Made by a program: the position numbers and the translations under genes. The notes under the pieces were generated by a model. The model did not search any database, was not told where the DNA came from, and saw nothing but the letters and a program-made list of their open reading frames with translations. From assembly GCA_958447445.1 (NCBI GenBank), contig CAUDAE010000067.1, positions 1 through 10,604 on the forward strand: DNA of 10,604 nt. The letters are read 5' to 3'. Positions 1 to 5,806 of the stretch are shown piece by piece. Every line of letters begins with the position of its first letter. The first letter of the stretch is position 1. This DNA is from an uncultured Collinsella sp. GTDB taxonomy: Bacteria; Actinomycetota; Coriobacteriia; Coriobacteriales; Coriobacteriaceae.

Positions 1-1
1 T

Positions 2-208
2 CTGGTGTTTGGCCTGGGTGCCAGCAAGATGGAGGAGAGCTGCCTGACGCACGAGGAGGTCACCAAGTCCACGCGCTATATCAAGTGCAAGGTTGCCTTT
101 GACCAGATTGTCGACGGCAAGATGAAGGAGTGCCGCCGCGACTACGCGGGCTTTGAGGCACAGATGATCCAGCATATGATCGATCACTGTCTTGGAAAGT
201 TGGTCTAA
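2..208 (+). CDS. Peptide deformylase-like protein, C-terminal part, catalytic Glu replaced
   Basis: The frame is open from the left edge (base 2) to a TAA at 206-208, so the start lies outside the window. The 68 visible residues align by eye with the second half of the deformylase encoded at 7813-7403. EESCLT sits at the place of motif 2 (EGCLS), a shared T-R-Y block follows, and the end reads QHMIDHCLGKLV against QHEIDHCTGIVI. Peptide deformylases remove the N-formyl group from nascent proteins. They bind a metal through the Cys of motif 2 and the two His of HExxH, and use the Glu of HExxH as general base. Here Cys and both His remain, but Glu is Met (codon atg, two changes from gag) and the Gly before Cys is Ser. 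The protein is therefore probably a metal-binding paralogue with altered or no deformylase activity. Motif 1 cannot be seen. Confidence 0.75.
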   Translation: MVFGLGASKMEESCLTHEEVTKSTRYIKCKVAFDQIVDGKMKECRRDYAGFEAQMIQHMIDHCLGKLV

Positions 209-240
209 GGGGACCAAAGCACCGCACTTCGTCTCTTTTG

Positions 241-276
241 GCCCGGGCATGACATTGTTGTCATGTCCGGGCTTTT
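241..276 (+). terminator. Rho-independent terminator after the deformylase-like gene
   Basis: Arms at 241-254 and 259-272 form a 14-bp stem with one G-T wobble and a 4-nt loop (TTGT). TTTT follows at 273-276 and further T-rich sequence after that. It lies 32 bases downstream of the stop at 208 and separates that gene from the hydrolase gene at 340. Confidence 0.9.
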
Positions 277-339
277 GTGTTTAGCGCCTTTTTGTTTGGA
301 GACAATGAAATTAGCAAGAACGTAAAGCTAGGAGGCGCT

Positions 340-1305
340 ATGTGTACGAGTATTCGATTTACCGATAATTCTGGCCACATGTATCTGGGCCGCAATCTCG
401 ACTGGAGCTTTGACTACGGCCAACAGGTTCGCGTGATGCCGCGCAGGTTTCACATTCCGTATTCGTTTATCGACGACGCGACAGCGGCGCACGCGGTGAT
501 CGGTATGTGCATCGATTACAGGAACTACCCTATGTTCTTCGATTGCGGCAACGATGCGGGCCTCGCCGTGGCGGGTCTCAATTTCCCGGGTTATGCCGAG
601 TATGCCAAGGGCCCTGCCGACGGCAAGACCAATATCGCGGCCTATGAGTTTCCCCTGTGGGTGGCAGCGACGTTCTCGACGGTCGATGAGGTCGAGGCCG
701 CGCTGCGCGACACGGTGATTGTCGCCAAATCTGCCGGAGAGGGGCTGGGCGTGTCACTGCTCCATTGGATTATCGGCGACAGCCAGCGCAGCATCGTGGT
801 CGAGATGATGGCTGACGGCCTGCATGTATACGACGATCCGGTCGACACCCTTGCCAATCAGCCGACCTTCCCGTGGCATATGGAAAACCTACGCACCTAT
901 ATCACCGCCACAAGCGATTTTCCGCAGACGGCGACATGGCGTGGCGCCGAGCTCAAGCCCTATGGAGCCGGTGCCGGCATGCGCGGCATTCCGGGCGATT
1001 GCTATTCGCCGAGCCGTTTTGTAAAGGCGGCGTACCTCAATGCCAATTACCCGCAAAAGGAGAGCGAGACCGAAAACGTCGTTCGCATGTTCCGCTCGCT
1101 CGAGGGCGTGGTGATGATCGAGGGAGCGTCCAGGATGGGCGATGGCAAGTTCGAGAAGACTATCTACACCGGATGCTTTAGCGCGCGCACAGGCAATTAT
1201 TACTACGCGATGTATGGGGATCCGTCGATTCGCTACGTGAGCCTGATGGATGCCGAGGGCGCGAGCCCCGATAGGCTCGTGGTTCCCGAGCCGCGTCGTT
1301 CGTAG
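340..1305 (+). CDS. bsh: Choloylglycine hydrolase family protein (bile salt hydrolase)
   Basis: Encodes 321 residues, the usual length for the family. Bile salt hydrolases cut the amide bond of glycine- or taurine-conjugated bile acids in the cytoplasm. They are Ntn-hydrolases in which Met removal exposes a nucleophilic Cys. The start at ATG 340 gives MCTSIRF, placing Cys at position 2. The SD AGGAGG at 330-335 precedes it, although the frame stays open further upstream. Family residues seen: Arg18 and Asp21 in GRNLDW, Asn81 in GLNFP, the Asn of LANQPTF (the usual form is TNxPxF), and the Arg of SPSRF. LHWIIGD and the late YYYAMY segment also fit the family. All expected catalytic residues appear present, so an active enzyme is likely. 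Penicillin V acylase activity or bile acid amidation by the same fold cannot be excluded from sequence. The gene stands alone, with a terminator on each side. Confidence 0.92.
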   Translation: MCTSIRFTDNSGHMYLGRNLDWSFDYGQQVRVMPRRFHIPYSFIDDATAAHAVIGMCIDYRNYPMFFDCGNDAGLAVAGLNFPGYAEYAKGPADGKTNIAAYEFPLWVAATFSTVDEVEAALRDTVIVAKSAGEGLGVSLLHWIIGDSQRSIVVEMMADGLHVYDDPVDTLANQPTFPWHMENLRTYITATSDFPQTATWRGAELKPYGAGAGMRGIPGDCYSPSRFVKAAYLNANYPQKESETENVVRMFRSLEGVVMIEGASRMGDGKFEKTIYTGCFSARTGNYYYAMYGDPSIRYVSLMDAEGASPDRLVVPEPRRS

Positions 1306-1329
1306 CCGATAGCTTTACCGCAATGCAAA

Positions 1330-1363
1330 GCGGCCCTGCATCTCCCGTGAGGTGCAGGGCCGC
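1330..1363. terminator. Bidirectional hairpin terminator between bsh and kup
   Basis: Arms 1330-1343 and 1350-1363 pair over 14 bp, with one wobble and a 6-nt loop (CCCGTG). The hairpin sits between two convergent stop codons (1305 on plus, 1385 on minus). The T tract is poor on the plus side; on the minus side TTT follows directly. It probably serves both genes. Confidence 0.8.
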
Positions 1364-1384
1364 TGTCGTTGATTTGTGACGTCG

Positions 1385-3616
1385 CTAGAAGTTGGCGTCG
1401 TTGAGTTGTTCGTTCTCGAGGCCGTCGAGCTGTTGCTGTTCGGGCGTATCGGCGACGCTCTCGAGCAGCTCGGTGGGATCGACGTTCATGCTCTTGCCGG
1501 CCTCGTTGCCGTTGACCAAGTCGTCCGAGAAGATGTCGACTTCCATTTCCTCGGCCTCTTCGATCTGGATCTCGAGCGGCACCTGGGTGCGCACGAGTTT
1601 GACGGCCGGGCGCATGCGGGCAAAGAGCGGTACGTACTCGATGATGATGGCCGAGTTCTCGAGACCATACCAACGTGCCGGGCTTCCGCAGGCGCGGCGG
1701 ACGGCGTACTTGATGGCCATGACGCGATGGTCGTTGCGGTTGATGTCCGTTTCGGGGGCAAGCATCTTGCGCAGCATGCAAAAACGGAAGTCGCCCACGT
1801 TGCCGCGCGTCTCGTAGATGGAGTAGGTGTGGTGCTGCGGCGGCAACTCACCCGAGGCCATCAGGTCGCCAACGATCTGGCGCAGGTAGGCGTTGATGCG
1901 CTGATTGACCTTAAAGCCCAGGTCCAAGCGCACGCGGAACAGGAAGTCTGTGCCAAAGGTCTCAACGGAATACTCGTGCGTATAGGGCTCGTCGGTAACG
2001 TGTACGTTGATGAACCAATATGCCTTGGCGCGCTTGGGGTGCTTGTCCAGGATGGAATAGAGCACGTCGCGGTCGAGCGTGAGCGGGTCGGGGCTGTTGG
2101 TGAGGAACACCAGATTGTCGGCGAGCACGGGGTAGGTCTCGTCATTGCGCAGGCGGTTGAGCTGGTCGATGTACTTGGAGACGGGCAGCAAAATCGTCTG
2201 CGTGCGCTCGATGGCGGTGCCGCGGCGCCACACGTACATAAGGCCAAACAGCAGTGCGGCCAGGAAGATCATGACGTAGCCGCCGTCAAAGAACATGGTG
2301 AGGCACGAAGCGAAGAAGCACAGTTCAATGGCACCAAAGAGCAGGGCAAAGATGCAGGCGCCCAGCTTGTGCTTGAGGATGCCGGCGATATAGCTCGTCA
2401 GCAGCGTGGTGGTCATGAGCATGGTCACGGTAATGGCGAGGCCGTAGGCGCTCTCCATGCGCTCGGAGTTTTGGAACAGCAGCACGATGAAGATGCAGCC
2501 GACCCACATGATGTTATTGACGAGCGGAATATAGAGCTGGCCCTTGGTGTCGCTGGGGTAGTGGATGCGCAGATGCGGCATAAGGTTGAGACGCGTTGCC
2601 TCGGATACCAGCGAGAACGAGCCGGTGATGAGCGCCTGCGAGGCAATGATGGCCGCCACGGCCGAAAGCACGATGGCAAAGGGGCGCAGGGGCTCGGGGA
2701 GCATCATATAGAACGGGTTAACGATATCCATCGCGAGCATCTGGGGGTTGGAGTTGTTGGCGAGCAGCCAAGCGCCCTGACCCAGATAGTTAAGGATGAG
2801 GGCCGCCTTAACAAACGGCCAGGATGCGTAGATGTTGGCCTTGCCCACGTGGCCCATGTCCGAGTAGAGGGCCTCGGCGCCGGTCGTCGACAGGAAGACG
2901 AAGCCGAGCACCATGATGCCCGAGTGGTTGATGGGCGAGAACAGGAACATAATGCCGCGAATGGGGTTGAGCGCGCGCAAGATGGACAGGTTGCCGAGCA
3001 TATTGAACAGGCCGGCGCCCGCCAGGAACAGGAACCACAGCGTCATGAGCGGGCCGAAGAGCTTGCCGATTGACGAGGTGCCGGCGCGCTGCATGGCAAA
3101 CAGGCCGCAGATAATGATGATGGTGATGATGATCACATTGGTCTGACCGTCACCCAATAGTGCGTGGCCCCACTCGATGGTACGCAGGCCCTCAATGGCT
3201 GTGGTGACCGTGACCGCGGGGGTGAGGATGCCGTCGGCGAGCAGCGCCGCGCCGCCGATCATGGCAGGTAGGATCAGCCATGGTGCCACTTTTCGCACCA
3301 GGCTAAACAGGGCGAAGATGCCGCCTTCGTTGTGGTTGTCGGCCTTCATGGCGATTACCACGTACTTGACCGTGGTCACGAGTGTCATGGTCCAGATGAC
3401 GAGCGAAAGCGCGCCCAGGATCATGTCCTCGCTGACGGTACCGATGCCGCCGTTGTTGGCGCCGATTGATTTCATGGTGTACATGGGGCTCGTGCCGATG
3501 TCGCCATAGACGACGCCGAGCGTTACAAGCAGCATGCCAGCGGAGAGGGGGATGGCTCCGTGCCCGCCTTGACCACGCTGGTCTTGGGGGCTTGCCTCCA
3601 GTTTGTTGTGTGCCAC
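1385..3616 (-). CDS. kup: KUP/HAK/KT family potassium uptake protein
   Basis: Encodes 743 residues from GTG 3616. Kup proteins are membrane K+ uptake permeases, generally thought to be proton-coupled. The family signature GVVYGDIGTSP is at residues 34-44, followed by NEGGIFALFSL and a membrane region with about 12 hydrophobic segments up to about residue 460 (YVWRRG). A soluble C-terminal domain of roughly 280 residues follows, ending in an acidic, Glu/Asp-rich tail. The protein is longer than E. coli Kup (622 residues), mostly because of this tail. Start choice: GTG 3616 has AAGGGAG five bases upstream. An in-frame ATG at 3634 has no SD and would place that AAGGGAG inside the gene. The gene is on the same strand as the permease at 4668-3775 but is separated from it by a palindrome. 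It converges on bsh. The upstream repeats suggest its own regulated promoter. Confidence 0.95.
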   Translation of the reverse strand: MAHNKLEASPQDQRGQGGHGAIPLSAGMLLVTLGVVYGDIGTSPMYTMKSIGANNGGIGTVSEDMILGALSLVIWTMTLVTTVKYVVIAMKADNHNEGGIFALFSLVRKVAPWLILPAMIGGAALLADGILTPAVTVTTAIEGLRTIEWGHALLGDGQTNVIIITIIIICGLFAMQRAGTSSIGKLFGPLMTLWFLFLAGAGLFNMLGNLSILRALNPIRGIMFLFSPINHSGIMVLGFVFLSTTGAEALYSDMGHVGKANIYASWPFVKAALILNYLGQGAWLLANNSNPQMLAMDIVNPFYMMLPEPLRPFAIVLSAVAAIIASQALITGSFSLVSEATRLNLMPHLRIHYPSDTKGQLYIPLVNNIMWVGCIFIVLLFQNSERMESAYGLAITVTMLMTTTLLTSYIAGILKHKLGACIFALLFGAIELCFFASCLTMFFDGGYVMIFLAALLFGLMYVWRRGTAIERTQTILLPVSKYIDQLNRLRNDETYPVLADNLVFLTNSPDPLTLDRDVLYSILDKHPKRAKAYWFINVHVTDEPYTHEYSVETFGTDFLFRVRLDLGFKVNQRINAYLRQIVGDLMASGELPPQHHTYSIYETRGNVGDFRFCMLRKMLAPETDINRNDHRVMAIKYAVRRACGSPARWYGLENSAIIIEYVPLFARMRPAVKLVRTQVPLEIQIEEAEEMEVDIFSDDLVNGNEAGKSMNVDPTELLESVADTPEQQQLDGLENEQLNDANF

Positions 3617-3621
3617 GTGGA

Positions 3622-3628
3622 CTCCCTT
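3622..3628 (-). promoter_or_regulatory. Ribosome binding site that sets the kup start at GTG 3616
   Basis: Read on the minus strand, AAGGGAG lies 5 bases before GTG 3616. No comparable purine run precedes ATG 3634, so the GTG is preferred and the protein is six residues shorter than the longest reading. Confidence 0.75.
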
Positions 3629-3638
3629 AGACATCCGG

Positions 3639-3659
3639 TTATCTGTCTAGGACAGATAA
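3639..3659 (-). promoter_or_regulatory. Inverted repeat in the kup leader (operator or hairpin)
   Basis: TTATCTGTC (3639-3647) and GACAGATAA (3651-3659) are perfect 9-bp arms around a 3-base centre. The repeat ends about 10 bases upstream of the kup SD and just downstream of a candidate -10 box, which suits a repressor site. The 3-base loop also permits an RNA hairpin, but there is no T tract, so it is not a typical terminator. The regulator is unknown. Confidence 0.55.
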
Positions 3660-3672
3660 TCTTTATGCCGTC

Positions 3673-3678
3673 TTTATA
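3673..3678 (-). promoter_or_regulatory. Candidate -10 box for kup
   Basis: On the minus strand this reads TATAAA, one base from the TATAAT consensus. It would start transcription near 3666, about 50 bases before the start codon and just ahead of the 3639-3659 repeat. No good -35 box is seen at the normal distance, so this is tentative. Confidence 0.35.
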
Positions 3679-3716
3679 CATACAAGAGCAGTTTGGCACA
3701 TCAGGTTATTTTAGAC

Positions 3717-3740
3717 AATAATCCCCAGCTGGGGATTATT
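3717..3740 (-). terminator. Perfect 24-bp palindrome between eamA-like gene and kup, probable terminator
   Basis: Arms AATAATCCCC (3717-3726) and GGGGATTATT (3731-3740) flank AGCT, which itself completes the palindrome. It begins 34 bases beyond the stop of the minus-strand permease (3775), where a terminator would be expected. The outer A/T pairs supply only a weak U tract. Perfect DNA symmetry and its position upstream of kup also fit a protein-binding operator. Both roles are possible. Confidence 0.55.
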
Positions 3741-3774
3741 TATGTACGTAGGTAGCATTTCAAAGCAGGGGCTT

Positions 3775-4668
3775 TTAAGCACGTGCTGTCTGGGCGATGC
3801 CAGCCTTGGCGTTTGCGCGTTTGCCGGCGAGTTCGCAAAAAATCGCGCCGCCGATGATAAGCGCGGCACCCATCAGGCGGACCGGTGTTATGGCTTCGCC
3901 CAAAAGGACGGCCGAGAACACGACGGCCGAAAGCGGCTCGAGGTAGCCGACGACCGCGACGGTCTGGACGGGCAGCTTGGCGACGGCGCTAAAGTAGAGC
4001 AGGCAACCGATGCCGGTGTTGATGACGCCGAGCATGACGACGGCGCGCCAATCAATACTGGCGGCGACGCCGGCGGACAGGAATGAGGGAGCGCCCTGCG
4101 TGATGAGCGTGAGGACCAGCGCGGTCACAAAGGCGGCGCTCACCTGGAGCGTGGAGTTCTCGAGGCCTTCGATGTGTGGCGCACCCTTGCTAGCGATGAC
4201 CATCAGCGCATAGCAAAATGCCGAGGCGATACCGCAGACGATGCCCGCAATGGGCATATTGCCGCCTAGACCTTGCGCTGCAATGAGAAAAGCACCACAA
4301 GCAACGGCGACAAAGCCGGCGATTTTGCCGCCGGTCAGCTTTTCGCCAAAGATGAGCGGGGAGAGCGCCATAACGATGATGGGGCCACAGTAGTACAGCA
4401 GCGAGGATACGCCGACGCCGATCGTCTGGTAGGCGCGGAACAGAAAAATCCAGCTGGCGCCTAGCGCGGCTCCCGAGAGGAGGAGGCGAGATGGCGCCTG
4501 CAACTTATGGCGTTGGGTGATGGCGAGAATGGTGACAAGCGAGAGTGCGCCCAAAAACGTGCGTAGTAGCACGATATCCGAGCTCGGCAGCGCGATGGCA
4601 GCGGCGATGATGCCGTTGGAGCCAAACAATAGCAATGCTGCTAAGTACGTAAACAACCCGTTGTTCAT
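3775..4668 (-). CDS. EamA/DMT-superfamily transporter
   Basis: Encodes 297 residues, typical for the 10-TM drug/metabolite transporter fold of two EamA repeats. About ten hydrophobic segments are visible. Each half ends in the characteristic stretch: first SPLIFGEKLTGGKIAGF and later SAVLLGEAITPVRLMGAALI, the conserved GE-x-(L/I)-T helix boundary. Family members export amino acids, metabolites or toxic compounds; the substrate cannot be read from sequence. The start at ATG 4668 has AGAGGGG about 10 bases upstream, a slightly long spacing, with no better in-frame alternative seen. The gene is divergent from a LysR-type regulator starting at 4787. That is a classical arrangement in which the regulator controls its neighbour. 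Confidence 0.9.
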   Translation of the reverse strand: MNNGLFTYLAALLLFGSNGIIAAAIALPSSDIVLLRTFLGALSLVTILAITQRHKLQAPSRLLLSGAALGASWIFLFRAYQTIGVGVSSLLYYCGPIIVMALSPLIFGEKLTGGKIAGFVAVACGAFLIAAQGLGGNMPIAGIVCGIASAFCYALMVIASKGAPHIEGLENSTLQVSAAFVTALVLTLITQGAPSFLSAGVAASIDWRAVVMLGVINTGIGCLLYFSAVAKLPVQTVAVVGYLEPLSAVVFSAVLLGEAITPVRLMGAALIIGGAIFCELAGKRANAKAGIAQTARA

Positions 4669-4735
4669 GCGCTGACATCCCCTCTATATCTGAGCATCTT
4701 CACTATGGGTGAACTGGTTTTAGAAGAAAAGCGAA

Positions 4736-4741
4736 TATAAT
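4736..4741 (+). promoter_or_regulatory. Candidate -10 box (TATAAT) for the lysR gene
   Basis: An exact TATAAT consensus lies 45 bases before the GTG start at 4787, which predicts a leader of about 40 bases. The -35 region (about 4713-4720, ACTGGTTT) matches poorly, which is common where an activator or autoregulation is involved. Confidence 0.45.
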
Positions 4742-4751
4742 GCATAGATAA

Positions 4752-4768
4752 CATGACAAAAACTCATG
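4752..4768. promoter_or_regulatory. Small dyad CATGA-N7-TCATG near the lysR start
   Basis: CATGA (4752-4756) and TCATG (4764-4768) are inverted around seven A/C bases, in the 118-base gap between the divergent permease and LysR genes. LysR proteins bind interrupted dyads, often with a T-N11-A core, and often repress their own gene. The arms are short, so chance is not excluded. Confidence 0.3.
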
Positions 4769-4786
4769 CAAAGGTGGAGGGGCGCC

Positions 4787-5644
4787 GTGGAAACGAATAT
4801 TCAAAAGATGCAGGTGCTGCTGGAGACGGTGCGCGCCGGAAGCTTTACGCGTGCTGCCGAGCGCCTGAGCTATTCGCAGTCGGGCGTGAGCCGCATGGTG
4901 GGCGACCTTGAGGCAGACTGGGGTTTTAAGGTGCTTGATCGCAGCCGCGAGGGCGTGGTGCTTTCTGCCGACGGGCGGCAGGTCATGCCGGCAGTCGAGG
5001 CGTTATGCGAAGAGTTTGGCCGCCTGCAGCGACGCGTGGATGAGATGCGTGGGCTCATGCGTGGCAAAATCTGCATCGGTACGTTTTCGAGTGTGGCGAC
5101 CCACGTGCTGCCGCCGGTGATTGCGCGCTTTCGCGCCGATCACCCGGACGTCGATTATGAGTTGCTGATGGGTGATTACTCAGAGATTGAACAATGGGTG
5201 GCTGAGGGTCGTTGTGACCTGGGCTTTATCCCGCGTGAACCCCGAGAAAACGGCATGGCATCGCGGTCTTTGGTGCGCGACGAGTTGATGGCAGTAGTGC
5301 CGGCAGACTCTTTGCTTGCCACGGCGGAGGTCGTTTCTCTTGCCGATTTAGCCAACGAGCAGTTTATTCTGCTAGAACGCGGCACCGATGACGAGATTAC
5401 GCCGCTGTTCCGTCGGGCGGGACTGACGGTGTGCTCCAAGCTGTCGACCTGGGATGACTATGCGATTATGGCCATGGTCGAGGACGGCCTGGGCGTGAGC
5501 ATTCTTCCCGCGCTCATCTTGCGCCGCTGTCAGTTCGATGTTGCCGTGCGACCGCTCGAGGGACATCCCCATCGGCAGATCAACGCCATATATCGAACGG
5601 CCGATGTTTCGCTTGCTGCCGCCCGTTTCCTCGAATACCTCTAA
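4787..5644 (+). CDS. LysR-type transcriptional regulator
   Basis: Encodes 285 residues from GTG 4787. Residues 1-60 form the LysR winged HTH, with the pattern FTRAAERLSYSQSGVSRMV followed by L-E-x-x-x-G-F-K-V-L-D-R. The effector-binding domain begins near residue 85 (RGKICIGTFSSVATHVLPPV) and runs to the end; its length is usual for the family. Start choice: GTG 4787 follows AGGTGGAGG (4772-4780) at 6 bases. An in-frame ATG at 4766 lies upstream of that SD and has none of its own. It is divergent from the EamA transporter, so it probably controls that gene and itself in response to a small molecule. No clear terminator follows; the next gene has its own promoter region. Confidence 0.92.
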   Translation: METNIQKMQVLLETVRAGSFTRAAERLSYSQSGVSRMVGDLEADWGFKVLDRSREGVVLSADGRQVMPAVEALCEEFGRLQRRVDEMRGLMRGKICIGTFSSVATHVLPPVIARFRADHPDVDYELLMGDYSEIEQWVAEGRCDLGFIPREPRENGMASRSLVRDELMAVVPADSLLATAEVVSLADLANEQFILLERGTDDEITPLFRRAGLTVCSKLSTWDDYAIMAMVEDGLGVSILPALILRRCQFDVAVRPLEGHPHRQINAIYRTADVSLAAARFLEYL

Positions 5645-5703
5645 ACGTGTGCACGTCATTGTCTGCTTTGGGCAAATCTCGGAGTTCGGTACGTTTTCTT
5701 GTG

Positions 5704-5787
5704 AAATTGAACTTCCCGATAATGCGCCGCGCTATACTGCTGCCTAAATTGAACTCAGGTTCAATTCGTGTTCTATAAATTGAACTT
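5704..5787. promoter_or_regulatory. Operator array: four copies of an AATTGAAC half-site
   Basis: AAATTGAACTT is at 5704-5714, AAATTGAACTC at 5746-5756 and AAATTGAACTT at 5777-5787. An inverted copy, GTTCAATT, is at 5759-5766 and forms a perfect dyad with the middle copy (8-bp arms, 4-base centre TCAG). The direct copies start 42 and 31 bases apart, close to 4 and 3 helical turns, so all would face the same side of DNA. The array surrounds the candidate -10 box and ends just before the SD of a gene that encodes an HTH domain. Autoregulation by that protein is the simplest reading. Confidence 0.75.
5733..5738 (+). promoter_or_regulatory. Candidate -10 box (TATACT) for the HTH-aminotransferase gene
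   Basis: TATACT differs from TATAAT at one base and would start transcription near 5745, at the edge of the dyad at 5747-5766. A second candidate, GATAAT, is at 5718-5723. Neither has a strong -35 at 17 bases; TTGAAC at 5707-5712 is 20 bases from TATACT. Confidence 0.45.
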
Positions 5788-5806
5788 TGCCAGCAAGGAG
5801 GTTCTA

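Noticed and set aside
277..339. Upstream extension of the bile salt hydrolase frame
   Set aside because: Only the start at 340 places the catalytic Cys at position 2, and it has the SD AGGAGG.
1376..3073. Long plus-strand open frame of 565 codons opposite kup
   Set aside because: It is antisense to a clear membrane transporter. Its translation is His/Glu/Asp/Val-rich without any recognisable domain, and it has no SD. It is a GC-rich shadow.
5645..5656. ACGTG-TG-CACGT dyad after the lysR stop, considered as a terminator
   Set aside because: Arms of five bases with a two-base centre cannot form a stable hairpin, and no T run follows. It is probably chance.
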